Of a DNA stretch of 64,000 nt, positions 43,132 to 51,661 are shown in pieces. The stretch comes from JBCCJA01 sp039045975 (GTDB taxonomy: Bacteria > Planctomycetota > Planctomycetia > Planctomycetales > Planctomycetaceae). The notes under the pieces are model-generated. The model worked only from the letters and a program-made list of their open reading frames with translations, was not told the origin of the DNA and ran no database searches. Made by a program: the position numbers and the translations under genes. The stretch is taken from contig JBCCJA010000001.1 of assembly GCA_039045975.1 (NCBI GenBank), forward strand, positions 62,001-126,000. The letters run 5' to 3'. Position 1 is the first letter of the stretch; each line of letters begins with the position of its first letter.

Positions 43132-44610
43132 TCACTCGGCGAAATTGACGTACATCGTTTTCTTTTCGAGATAGTTCTCCATCCCGTAACGTCCGTCCTC
43201 GCCGCCCGTCCCGCTCATCTTGTGTCCGTTGTGAAATCCCTGACGCTGCTCGCCCATAGCGCGATTGACGTAGATCTCGCCGAATTCGAGTTCGAGCACG
43301 GCCCGCCGTATGGCACGGGCATCGTTCGTAAATAGAAACGCGGCTAGCCCGTAGTCACTATTGTTCGCGAGCTCTAATGCCTGTTCATAACTCTTGATTC
43401 GCATGATCGGGCTGATGACGCCGAACACTTCGTCCCGCATCACCGACATGTCGTGCGTGCACTCGGTCAATATCGTCGGCTGGAACCAATGCCCGCGTTC
43501 AAAGCCCTCACCTCTAGGACGTCTGCCTCCGAGCACCAATCGGGCCCCGTGCCGAACGGCGTCGTCGACGAACTGCTCAAGCTTCTCGACTTCTTGCCCA
43601 CTGACTTTCGGACCGACGTCCGTATCGTCTCGTAGCGGATCGCCTATTTTAAGGCCCGCGACGACCTTCCCGTACTTGTCTACGAACTCATCGTAGACCG
43701 CGTCATGGATATAGAACCGCTCCGGACAGGTGCAAACCTGACCGCTGTTGAGATGCCGGGAAACGACCGCCGCCTCGACCGCTTTGTCGACGTCGGCATC
43801 AGCGAGCACGATGAAGGGGGCCTTGCCGCCGAGCTCCAGTCGCACCGCCGTGAGACGGTCGGCGGCCTGACGGAAGATATGCTGCCCCGTCCGCGTCGAG
43901 CCGGTCATCGTCACCAATCGCGTGATCGGGTTCGTGACGAGCTCTTCACCCAACGTCCGGTCGTCTCCGGTGACTAAATTCAAGACGCCGGGGGGCAGAC
44001 CTGCGTCACGGGCGAGTTCGCCGAGCATCAGTACAGCGACCGGCGTGACGGGCGGCGGCTTGATGACCATCGTATTGCCGGCCGCCAGGGCCGGCCCGAT
44101 CTTGCGACAAGCCAACGCGAGCGGGAAATTCCAAGCGACGATCCCGACCGTCACCCCGTACGGGACTTTGTAAATCATCAGGTGCTCGTCGGGGCTGTCC
44201 GACGGCAGAATGTCCCCTTCGATCCGACGCGCGCCGTGGGCCGCGAAATTAAGAAAATCTACGGAGACGTCGACCTCGCCGCGGGCGAGGGCGAGCGTCT
44301 TGCCCATTTCTAACGTCAGTGTCCGGGCCAGCCGCTCTTTATTCTCCGCGATCAATCCCGCCAGCCGACTCAGGAGTCGGCCGCGTTCCACAGCGGGTGT
44401 CGCCGCCCATGCGGGCTGAGCCGCCCGTGCCGCCTCCAGCGCGGCCTTGGCATCAGACGCGTCGCCGTTCGGAACCGTATACAGAACACGTTCCGACGTC
44501 GGGCTCGCGACATCGATCACTCCGCCCGAGCGTGTGTCGACGAGCTCGCCCCCGACGAGCATCCGAAAATGCTCGGGATTCGTTGATGGTGCATGATCCG
44601 TTGAGTTCAT
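43132..44610 (-). CDS. Aldehyde dehydrogenase, probable 3,6-anhydrogalactose dehydrogenase
   Basis: 492 residues from ATG 44610; the frame runs on to 44703 but this would leave no spacer. Catalytic C293 is in NSGQVCTCPERFY, general base E259 in LELGGKAPF, and the oxyanion Asn in VAWNFPL (N161); the nucleotide site is MTGSTRTGQHI. The QVCTC-ER motif recalls AldA-type lactaldehyde/glycolaldehyde dehydrogenases. Next to a cycloisomerase gene and in a GH117 locus, oxidation of 3,6-anhydrogalactose to anhydrogalactonate is the likely role. Lactaldehyde oxidation in deoxysugar breakdown is the alternative. The protein is soluble. Confidence 0.88.
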   Translation of the reverse strand: MNSTDHAPSTNPEHFRMLVGGELVDTRSGGVIDVASPTSERVLYTVPNGDASDAKAALEAARAAQPAWAATPAVERGRLLSRLAGLIAENKERLARTLTLEMGKTLALARGEVDVSVDFLNFAAHGARRIEGDILPSDSPDEHLMIYKVPYGVTVGIVAWNFPLALACRKIGPALAAGNTMVIKPPPVTPVAVLMLGELARDAGLPPGVLNLVTGDDRTLGEELVTNPITRLVTMTGSTRTGQHIFRQAADRLTAVRLELGGKAPFIVLADADVDKAVEAAVVSRHLNSGQVCTCPERFYIHDAVYDEFVDKYGKVVAGLKIGDPLRDDTDVGPKVSGQEVEKLEQFVDDAVRHGARLVLGGRRPRGEGFERGHWFQPTILTECTHDMSVMRDEVFGVISPIMRIKSYEQALELANNSDYGLAAFLFTNDARAIRRAVLELEFGEIYVNRAMGEQRQGFHNGHKMSGTGGEDGRYGMENYLEKKTMYVNFAE

Positions 44611-44724
44611 AATTCTCGATTGGTTCGGATCAACTCTTAGAGTAAACGATCGCGACCACACCGGCGGCAGACGGACGGCCGAGTCCGACCTGATGTTTAT
44701 CAATGTACACTGTCGGACAGGTCA

Positions 44725-45774
44725 TTATATGACCCCGAAAGTGTACGTCGTTTCCTCGCGATAGGACTCTGCGGGGTCGAGCCACGAACGGGGCGAACCG
44801 ACGATGTTCGGACCGTTCGGGTATTTGCTCGTTTCCAGGCAAAACCCGCGGAACGGGCCGTACTGATCACCGCTCTCGCGACGTAACGCTTTCGACGTAT
44901 ACCGGCCCGTGTAGAACAAGGCCCCGGGCTCGGTCGTGGCGACGTCGAGTCGCCTACCGGTGCTCGGTGCGTAGATCTCGGCAACGCTCCGGAGGGCGTC
45001 GTCGGTGTCCTCAAAGAGATAATAGTGCTCGAACCCGAGCGGCAATTCTTGGAACGCGTCACCCAACCGCTTCGCGGTGTTGAAATCAGCCGCGGTGCCG
45101 GCAACCGGTTGGTCTCCGCCCGTCGGCACGTTCGATTCGTCGGGAACGAGATAGCGATCACTCTTCAGCGTCACGACGTGATCGAGTACCGACCCGGTGA
45201 AGCCATTCAGGTTGAAATAGGTATGGTTCGTGAGCGACAGGGGCGTGACCGCGTCCGTCTCCGCGAGATAACGAATTCGGAATTCTCCGGTACTCGTCAA
45301 CTCGTATTCAACGCGAACGTTCACATTACCGGGGTAGCCTTCTTCGCCGTCGGGGCTGGTTAAGCCGAGCGTGAGACGGTCGGCCTCGGGCGACTCGCTC
45401 GCTTCGACGACTTCCCAGACACGTTTATCGAATCCGAGCACACCGCCGTGCAGATGGTTCGCTCCGTCGTTGGTTGCAAGCTGAAACTGGTTGCCCCCCA
45501 CCGAGAATCGCCCGTCTTTAATGCGGCCCGCATACCGACCGACCACGCAGCCAAAGTAGGGCGAGTTGGAGCGGTACTCGTCCGAAAGATAGCCGTCGAG
45601 TGAATCGAAGCCGCAGACGACCTCGCCCCGCCGGCCACTTGCGTCGGGGGCCAGGATCGACGTCACGGTCCCCCCGTAGTCGGTAATGCTGACCGTCAAG
45701 TCGCCCTGTTCCAGCGTGAACAGCGTGGCCGCTCGCTGTCCGGTCACGCCGAAAGCCGTGTCGGTGATGCTCAC
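44725..45774 (-). CDS. galM: Aldose 1-epimerase (galactose mutarotase family)
   Basis: 349 residues from GTG 45774, chosen because GGAGG lies 5 bases upstream; a longer frame reaches 45870 inside the transporter gene. Catalytic residues of the family are visible: the first His in NHLHGGVLG, the second in LTNHTYFNLNG, and the Glu in FCLETSKYPNG. It interconverts alpha and beta anomers of free sugars. Here it would prepare galactose or anhydrogalactose released from algal galactan. It overlaps no downstream gene but starts 41 bases past the transporter stop. Confidence 0.92.
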   Translation of the reverse strand: MSITDTAFGVTGQRAATLFTLEQGDLTVSITDYGGTVTSILAPDASGRRGEVVCGFDSLDGYLSDEYRSNSPYFGCVVGRYAGRIKDGRFSVGGNQFQLATNDGANHLHGGVLGFDKRVWEVVEASESPEADRLTLGLTSPDGEEGYPGNVNVRVEYELTSTGEFRIRYLAETDAVTPLSLTNHTYFNLNGFTGSVLDHVVTLKSDRYLVPDESNVPTGGDQPVAGTAADFNTAKRLGDAFQELPLGFEHYYLFEDTDDALRSVAEIYAPSTGRRLDVATTEPGALFYTGRYTSKALRRESGDQYGPFRGFCLETSKYPNGPNIVGSPRSWLDPAESYREETTYTFGVI

Positions 45775-45814
45775 GACGGCCTCCGCCTCTGCGATGCGTG
45801 GTCGGCGGACGTCA

Positions 45815-46972
45815 TCACGTTGACGCCGCCTCAACCGACGAGACCGAGGCGATCGCAACGGTTTCTTCACCGGTCGACTTACCGGCGTCGGATTGCGTCA
45901 GCGCCTGGGCGCCGGCAAGGACGAAAACCCCACCGACCATGCAGGCCATCCCGACGAACAGCCATTTCTTCGCCGCCGCCGAGGCGTCGGACCATTCGCC
46001 CGTGACGAGCCCGCTCACCGCCGCGACGACAAGGCACGCGGTATTAAAGATCGCGTAGCCGACGACCGGCCCGCTCTCGCCGAGCACGTAGGACGCGTAC
46101 GCGAACACCGCCGATGCCGCGTAGTGGAAAAACGCCATCACGAAGATCAGGGCCATATTTCGCGGCAGCGACGGCGTGGCGAAGTTCTGCCAGGCTTTCT
46201 CGCGCGACAATTGAATCCCGAAGTAGGCCGTCATCACGACGCCGCCGCTCAGAAACACCGGCAACATCACGGCCAACGCGGTCATCCAGGGAGGGTTGCC
46301 TTGGGCGACGACGGCGTCCCCGAGCGGCTTGCCGCCCACCGCGTTCGCGACACTGAACCCGGTCGCGAGGAGGCCGCCCACGACCGCGATCGATACCCCG
46401 GTCGTATATGAACGTCTCGACTCAGCGGGAGCGTTTTGATGTGAAGGCGGCGACTCGCTCGACTCGTCTTCGTCGCCCCTTTGCTCCGCGACAACTTCGT
46501 CGGCCTCGCGGACCAGTCCCGCCTTTCCGTTGGCCACAACCCCGAACAGCACGATCAAAATCCCGCCCAAGATCATCGCCAGAGTCGGCGTCGGCGGCAG
46601 CGATTCGCCGTTCAAGGCGGCGATCCCGAGGGGCAGAACACTGCCGACCAGGATCACGGTGCCGATGAAAAGCGAGAAGCCGAGCGATACACCGATGTGA
46701 TCGATCGCCTTGCCCCACATCATCACCCCCGTCCCCCACAGGAAGCTGGCGACGACCATCGTCGACAGCGTCTTGCCGTCGATCGTGGCGAAGACATCAC
46801 CGACATTGTTCATCAGCCCGAAAGTCGCCACGAGCGGCACGACGAACGTCGTCAGGACGAAGAACAAGCTCCACTTATTCTCTTCTCGGAAGTCGCGTGT
46901 GAATTTCCCCGGCAAGGCGTACGTGCCGAGCATCACACCCGCAAAGAGCGACGCCGCAATTCCGAGAAACAT
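45815..46972 (-). CDS. RhaT-like sugar:proton symporter
   Basis: 385 residues with about ten membrane helices, beginning GIAASLFAGVMLGTYALP. Motifs WGTGVMMWGKAIDHIGVSLGF and GTVILVGSVLPLGIAALNG align with the L-rhamnose/proton symporter RhaT of the drug/metabolite transporter superfamily. A polar loop of about 45 residues (near 165-190, acidic) separates two halves. GGAGAG sits 9 bases before the ATG. First gene of the transporter-epimerase-dehydrogenase-cycloisomerase set, so it probably imports the monosaccharide that set breaks down, although rhamnose-type sugars cannot be excluded. Confidence 0.88.
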   Translation of the reverse strand: MFLGIAASLFAGVMLGTYALPGKFTRDFREENKWSLFFVLTTFVVPLVATFGLMNNVGDVFATIDGKTLSTMVVASFLWGTGVMMWGKAIDHIGVSLGFSLFIGTVILVGSVLPLGIAALNGESLPPTPTLAMILGGILIVLFGVVANGKAGLVREADEVVAEQRGDEDESSESPPSHQNAPAESRRSYTTGVSIAVVGGLLATGFSVANAVGGKPLGDAVVAQGNPPWMTALAVMLPVFLSGGVVMTAYFGIQLSREKAWQNFATPSLPRNMALIFVMAFFHYAASAVFAYASYVLGESGPVVGYAIFNTACLVVAAVSGLVTGEWSDASAAAKKWLFVGMACMVGGVFVLAGAQALTQSDAGKSTGEETVAIASVSSVEAAST

Positions 46973-47311
46973 TTCGGCGCTCTCCTCTAAAAATCAACTT
47001 ATATATTAATCGAATCTGATGCATCGCTGGACTGATCAGACCCGCGGACATCTCGCTTACTTTAACGCCTCTATATTACCGCCGGCCAACGCGATTATCG
47101 AAACGGCCACAATCTCGACAGATCGCTGATACGAGGAGGATTGGGAAACTGTTCCCCGCACCCCACCTCGGTACGACTCGACGAATTAAATCCGTAGCCG
47201 ATTGGCTCTGGAATAACTCGCAAAACCGCAAATCCATCCGACGCTTAAGCTGCGTGCTATGGCCGGGTTGGCCGGCCGAACTCGTCCGACTCCAGACCAT
47301 GCCGTTAAAGT
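46973..47311. other. Control region upstream of the sugar catabolic set
   Basis: About 339 bases. No convincing gene; a 74-codon minus-strand frame (47076-47300) lacks family features. An AT-rich patch around 46996-47012 (TTATATATTAATCG) lies 25-40 bases upstream of the RhaT-like start and is a likely promoter area. I see no ATTGTnnACAAT palindrome here, unlike in the other control regions of this locus. Confidence 0.45.
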
Positions 47312-47770
47312 CTACTTCTCGCCGGCCCTCTTTACGCCGTCGATCGAAAATACCGCCTCGTCGGTCCCTGAGCTCGGGACGGTGTATTTATAGCCGCTTT
47401 GTTGTTCCCTGCTGAGGGCATACGGAGACGGCTGATTTTCCGTTACGGCGCCGGTTTCCTCGTCCTGACTGAATTCTCGAAATATACGCAAAGTGACATT
47501 GTGCTCCCCGACGACAGCCGCCGGGCGGACCGTGCCGCTCGTCGTGCGGAGGGTGAAACGCCCCTCCGCGTCGGTCACGCCTGTCGAGGACGGACCAACA
47601 ATGATCTGGTCGGCGGGGGCCGCCGGTTCGAATGTGACCTGAATTCCTTCGGCCGGCTCGCCATTGATGACAACGGTTCCGGCCACGCTCGCGAACTGGA
47701 TGCCGTCGGGATTGCCCCCGCACCCGACCAGCGTCGCTAATGTGGCGAGCGATAATGCTGAATATTTCAC
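47312..47770 (-). CDS. Small lipoprotein with transthyretin/carboxypeptidase-regulatory-like domain
   Basis: 152 residues from GTG 47770 with GGAG 8 bases upstream; ORF extension to 47818 is not needed. A lipoprotein signal ends in LATLVGC (lipidated C17). The body is a beta-sandwich pattern (VAGTVVINGEPAEGIQVTFEP, GVTDAEGRFTLRT) like the small lipoproteins often encoded downstream of DUF1559 genes in planctomycetes. Function unknown. It lies 84 bases after the DUF1559 gene and is likely co-transcribed with it. Confidence 0.85.
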   Translation of the reverse strand: MKYSALSLATLATLVGCGGNPDGIQFASVAGTVVINGEPAEGIQVTFEPAAPADQIIVGPSSTGVTDAEGRFTLRTTSGTVRPAAVVGEHNVTLRIFREFSQDEETGAVTENQPSPYALSREQQSGYKYTVPSSGTDEAVFSIDGVKRAGEK

Positions 47771-47854
47771 GGGACTACTCCAAGGGAAAGAAGAGGGCGA
47801 GCGGCCGACGTCGGCCAACCCGCCCAGGAATTCTCATAAGCAGCTTTAAACTCT

Positions 47855-49099
47855 TTAGAATTCACCGAGAACGATTCCGTCGTCACGCGAGAACAACGCC
47901 TCGAGCACCGAATTGATCGGCGAGATGTCACCGGGCGTCGCGTTCCAATTCACGTAGTAGACGCCGAACGTACGGGGCGTCGTCGAGCCGTCTGCGTTCG
48001 AGGTCTGATTGAACTGGATATTCTCGCTCAAGAACCGGACGGATCCGTCGGCGAGTACGACCTGAGCCCCACCAGGATGCAGGCTGTGCAGACCGCCCCG
48101 GACATAGTTCAATGCAGCCGAACCAGTGAAGCCCGCGTTCTGGTTAATGCCGGCGTGGCCGGTCGCATTGAATCCACCGTCGTGAGTCGCGGTCGCAGCG
48201 ACCCATTGCACGCCACCTGCCGAGGTGTACCGAGTCGTCCCGTCGTCGGCGATCACGCGGCTGTAGGCCCGCTCTCCAAGCAATACCGTATTGGACAACC
48301 CGTCGGTCACGTCACGGAACTTCAAAGTGTCATGGAGACCGAAAATCCCGTCCCAGCCCTCACGGTCACAGCCGGGATGGGGATCGGAATTCGCAAGACC
48401 ACTGTTGGCGTAAATCGGCTGAGCCGTGAGCGCACCGCCGTTGCCAACGTAGTTCGAAATCGGCAGCGGGATCGTGCGATTCCCCGTCGCGGGTGTTGCT
48501 TGGTCGCGAGCGATCACGACCGCCTGAAAGCCGCCGTTATTCCAGCCTTCATATATGTCATTTGCTACCGGGGCCGCGTCCGACGGGCATCGGAATGTGT
48601 CGACCGGCGTAATCACGGCCTCCATTAAACGCTGCTGCTCTTGCGTCGCAGTATTATTGGCAAACGCCAAATGGGCAGGTCCGAGGTCGACCGCCCGGAA
48701 GTCACCAGGATTCAAGAGCTCATATGCCTGCAACTCTTCGATCTGCGGCAAGATGTAAGTCATCCAAGACCACCCCATCCGGCGTGATTGCCCGTTGCTG
48801 GTCGCCTGCTGACACGCATCGATGTCCCACCGCCGTTCGTGCATAGCACCACTGCCCTGCGTCCACTGCGTGACCATGCCGGGCGGGAACGTCGAGTGGA
48901 CGTCGTGGTAATTGTGGATCGCCAGACCGAGCTGCTTGAGGTTGTTCTTGCACGCCGTGCGGCGTGCCGCCTCGCGGGCCTGTTGCACGGCCGGCAGGAG
49001 CAGGGCGACGATGATCGCGATGATCGCGATCACCACGAGCAGTTCGATGAGCGTGAAGCCGCCGCGACGCGGCGGGGCATGCCTGAGAGATGACGTCAT
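47855..49099 (-). CDS. DUF1559 pseudopilin-like protein
   Basis: 414 residues from ATG 49099, with AGGTG 6 bases upstream (GTG 49108 is also possible). The prepilin leader PPRRGG precedes FTLIELLVVIAIIAIIVALL, then PAVQQAREAARRTACKNN. The complete C-terminal DUF1559 signature HPGGAQVVLADGSVRFL is present, with the Asp missing from the copy at 27013. Such proteins are abundant in planctomycetes and may form extracellular fibres or surface structures. An operator-like palindrome at 49370-49381 lies about 270 bases upstream. Confidence 0.93.
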   Translation of the reverse strand: MTSSLRHAPPRRGGFTLIELLVVIAIIAIIVALLLPAVQQAREAARRTACKNNLKQLGLAIHNYHDVHSTFPPGMVTQWTQGSGAMHERRWDIDACQQATSNGQSRRMGWSWMTYILPQIEELQAYELLNPGDFRAVDLGPAHLAFANNTATQEQQRLMEAVITPVDTFRCPSDAAPVANDIYEGWNNGGFQAVVIARDQATPATGNRTIPLPISNYVGNGGALTAQPIYANSGLANSDPHPGCDREGWDGIFGLHDTLKFRDVTDGLSNTVLLGERAYSRVIADDGTTRYTSAGGVQWVAATATHDGGFNATGHAGINQNAGFTGSAALNYVRGGLHSLHPGGAQVVLADGSVRFLSENIQFNQTSNADGSTTPRTFGVYYVNWNATPGDISPINSVLEALFSRDDGIVLGEF

Positions 49100-49539
49100 G
49101 ATAATCACCTAGATAAAAAGAGAAGGGAGTGTCTTCCAAACGACACGAGAACACGCATCGTGTTGGTTCCATAATTCGGGCGACGGCCCGCCACCCGACG
49201 TCTTCGTCTGCTGCCCGAGACTCGAATCTTGCGACCGGCGTACCGGCTTCGAGCCCCACGAATCTGATCTTTGTGTCTCGATCGCTGCGTGCATTCGGAC
49301 GACTCGTCGGAATTTCTGCATTCTTATTAAACGCAACGCGCAAAAGAATGTCCATGTGCAATCGCGACGATTGTCTACAATATCGCGTCACACCTGCGAT
49401 GCAGAAAATGGCAAACCGGGTGTGCCCGAGCACGTCGTCAGCCAGGAGCCGGCTGACTTCCGAATCGTAAAGCCGCACAGCCAAGGCCTTGCCGCCACGC
49501 GAGATGAACTGCCGTCCGCCGGCGAGATCGTCCGAGTGT
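49100..49539. other. Intergenic region upstream of the DUF1559 gene
   Basis: About 440 bases between the gntR stop and the DUF1559 start. Several short open frames overlap each other but none has a ribosome site or family pattern. It carries the ATTGTCTACAAT palindrome (49370-49381) and an AT-rich patch (TTCTTATTAAACG, 49321-49333), probably the promoter area of the DUF1559-lipoprotein pair. Confidence 0.5.
49370..49381. promoter_or_regulatory. GntR-type operator candidate (ATTGTCTACAAT)
   Basis: A palindrome with only the central pair mismatched, matching the sites at 36852 and 51561-51593 in all outer positions (ATTGT and ACAAT). It lies between gntR and the DUF1559 gene, upstream of the latter. 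Confidence 0.5.
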
Positions 49540-50214
49540 TTAGCGGACGTTCGCGACGAGTGCGTTCTTCGCAGCCTCGAAGTCTTGATCGCGTATCGCA
49601 TCGACGATCGCGGCGTGCTCGCGGAATATCGCGTCACCGCCCGAAAGGCGGCTGTACCGCATGAACATGCGAGTCGTCACAGGGACCCAAATCGACACAA
49701 GCCCTTCAATTTCAGGGGCTTCGACGATCGACCGGTGAAGCGCCAGGTCGCACCGCACAATGTCGGCCGTGGCATTTTCCTCACAAGGCGTTCGGAGCCG
49801 TTCGAGCGTCGCTTCGACACGATCGACCCACGACCGGTCGCGCGACTCGAACGCTTTTTTTAAGGCAAACACCTCGATCTTGCGTCGCATGCCGACGACG
49901 ACTTTTTGGAGCTCGGGCGACGACGGGCGACTGACTTTGACGCCGTGATTGGGCTTCGCGACCAGGACCCCCTCACGCGTCAATTCGAGCAGGGCGTCTC
50001 TGACCGGCGCGCGACTGACGCCGTATTTACTCGCGAGCGCCTGTTCGCGGAGGCTCATCGATTCGGGCAAGACGCCGGTGATGACATCGACGCGGACCTG
50101 CTCGATGATTTGGTCACGCACCTCCCGGGCCGAGAGTCGCTGCCTGGTCTCACCGTCGGTCTGGTTCTGCGTCATGAGCCTTGCCGTCTTATTGCCTTCG
50201 GAGTGTCCGGTCAC
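49540..50214 (-). CDS. GntR-family transcriptional regulator, FCD (FadR) type
   Basis: 224 residues from ATG 50214, overlapping the GH117 stop (ATGA). The N-terminal winged helix-turn-helix has LREQALASKYGVSRAPVRDA and LTREGVLVAKPNHGVKV. The C-terminal FCD ligand domain is all-helical with metal-type residues in DLALHRSIVEA and EHAAIVDAIRD. FCD regulators usually respond to sugar acids or other small carboxylates, so an anhydrogalactose-derived acid is a plausible effector. Being in one operon with GH117 behind a pair of operator palindromes, it is probably autoregulated. Confidence 0.92.
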   Translation of the reverse strand: MTGHSEGNKTARLMTQNQTDGETRQRLSAREVRDQIIEQVRVDVITGVLPESMSLREQALASKYGVSRAPVRDALLELTREGVLVAKPNHGVKVSRPSSPELQKVVVGMRRKIEVFALKKAFESRDRSWVDRVEATLERLRTPCEENATADIVRCDLALHRSIVEAPEIEGLVSIWVPVTTRMFMRYSRLSGGDAIFREHAAIVDAIRDQDFEAAKNALVANVR

Positions 50215-51482
50215 CGGCCGTCGTCGGCCGGCTTGCGGGCGCGGAGTTCGGCCTCGGTCCGTTGAGACCGGCTGAGCCCGAGGGAGAAATAAATATCGGG
50301 TTTCAGCCAGACCTCGGTCCGCTTCATCCAGGGGTCGTCGACGTCCTTACTGAGGTCGCAATCGAAACGCCCGAGAATACTATGCCGGCGCGCCGCCGGT
50401 GCGACGTTCGTGAAGTGCGACAGGCCCCACGTGATGCCACGGCCGTCTCGCGTATTCGTAAAGGCGTCGGGCACGTAAGGCCCGGCGGCGACCGGCATCA
50501 TGCGGACGCTCGTCATCACCTCGAAGTTCACGCCGTCCGGGGCGTACTGGATCGTGTTGTGCTCCATCCCGTGCCGGATCGCGAACGCCGCGATGCCTTC
50601 GCCGAACGGGAACAGCGTCGTCTCGTGTCCGGAGTTCATCACCGGGTTCAGCTCGTGCTTGACGAACGGACCGAGCGGGTCGTCCGCGATCGCGACGCCG
50701 TGCATCCGCACGTGGGGACTCGCGTTATTAAAATCGGACTTGTAGTAGAGGTAAATTTTGTCGCGATAAACGAGCGGATACGGGTCGTGGATCGAATAGC
50801 GGTCCCAACTCCCTTCCGGGCCGTTCGGGATGATGATGTCGCCGACGGGACGCCAGGGCCCGTCGGGCGAGTCGGCGACCGACGCGGCGACCGGGCAGTC
50901 GTCGCCACGCCGCCCAGACATCTCGAGAAAGCCTTGGTAGTAGAGGTAGTATTTACCTCCCCAGACTAGGATGTCGGGCGTCGAGACCGACCTCCAACCG
51001 GCGGCAGGCTTCGGGGGACGCGGGACGGCGACGCTCTGTTCCTCCCACACGAACCCGTCGTCGCTGGTCGCGTACCAGATCTCGGCGAGATCCCAATCTG
51101 TCGACGGGACGGTGTCTGTCCCGCGGCCGCTGCCGCGTGGCGGTTCGGGCGTCTCGCGATGCGTGTACCAGACGTAATACTTGTCGCCGACGCGGACGAC
51201 TTTGCTCGGGTCGCGTCGGGAAATCGTTCCGTCGTGCCCGTTGTAATCGAAGCCTTCGAGGCGGGTGAAACGGAACTGACTGAACAGTTCGTTCTTCTCC
51301 GGCGTCTCGGCCGGGTACTTGTCGTAGAGCCGTTCGACGGCGGCGCTGCGTGCGCCGGCGGGTTTCTCGTCCGGTAACACGTACGGAAAGACTTCGGCGT
51401 CATCGGCCGCCGCCGCCGCACAAAGCAGCAAGGCGAGCGGCCATCCGATCGCTACACGTTTCATCGCCGAATGACCCGACAT
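50211..51482 (-). CDS. GH117 glycoside hydrolase (3,6-anhydro-alpha-galactosidase of agar/carrageenan oligosaccharides)
   Basis: 423 residues from ATG 51482 (GGGGA upstream); ATG 51464 would give a cleaner signal peptide (RVAIGWPLALLLCAAAAA). The sequence matches what I recall of marine GH117 enzymes closely: FDYNGHDGTISRRDPSKV, DKYYVWYTHRETPEPP, IWYATSDDGFVWEEQ, VPRPPKPAAGWRSV, DRYSIHDPYPLVY and NSGHETTLFPFGEG. The family has a five-bladed propeller and removes terminal 3,6-anhydrogalactose from neoagaro- or neocarra-oligosaccharides. The D- or L-configuration cannot be read here. Export suggests a periplasmic location. Confidence 0.94.
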   Translation of the reverse strand: MSGHSAMKRVAIGWPLALLLCAAAAADDAEVFPYVLPDEKPAGARSAAVERLYDKYPAETPEKNELFSQFRFTRLEGFDYNGHDGTISRRDPSKVVRVGDKYYVWYTHRETPEPPRGSGRGTDTVPSTDWDLAEIWYATSDDGFVWEEQSVAVPRPPKPAAGWRSVSTPDILVWGGKYYLYYQGFLEMSGRRGDDCPVAASVADSPDGPWRPVGDIIIPNGPEGSWDRYSIHDPYPLVYRDKIYLYYKSDFNNASPHVRMHGVAIADDPLGPFVKHELNPVMNSGHETTLFPFGEGIAAFAIRHGMEHNTIQYAPDGVNFEVMTSVRMMPVAAGPYVPDAFTNTRDGRGITWGLSHFTNVAPAARRHSILGRFDCDLSKDVDDPWMKRTEVWLKPDIYFSLGLSRSQRTEAELRARKPADDGR

Positions 51483-51560
51483 GTCTTTCCCCGTGCGGCT
51501 GGCCGCTTCGAATTTCGCCACTGAACTTCGCCGATCCGTGTCCGACAGCCTATCGCGGCC

Positions 51561-51599
51561 ATTGTCGACAACTCAAGCATAATTGTCGACAATTATGCT
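51561..51599. promoter_or_regulatory. Tandem GntR-type operators between gh117-gntR and a sulfatase gene
   Basis: Two palindromes: ATTGTCGACAAC at 51561-51572 and ATTGTCGACAAT at 51582-51593. The second is the core of a perfect 24-bp palindrome (51576-51599). Their centres are 21 bp apart, two helical turns, so two dimers could sit on one face of the DNA. They lie about 80-110 bases upstream of GH117 and 70-100 bases upstream of the divergent sulfatase, suiting control of both. Confidence 0.7.
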
Positions 51600-51661
51600 G
51601 GTATGAGCACACGACCTGCCGTAAACATGTTGACGTGCCGACGAACACGGGGGAATGAACA

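Noticed and set aside
44695..44715. TGTACA-centred sequence between the aldehyde dehydrogenase and epimerase genes as a further GntR site
   Set aside because: Its half-sites are two bases closer than in ATTGTnnACAAT and the flanks do not match.
48720..49637. 305-codon minus-strand frame joining the DUF1559 helix region and upstream DNA
   Set aside because: It is a shifted frame over the DUF1559 start; the real frame carries the prepilin leader and full DUF1559 signature.
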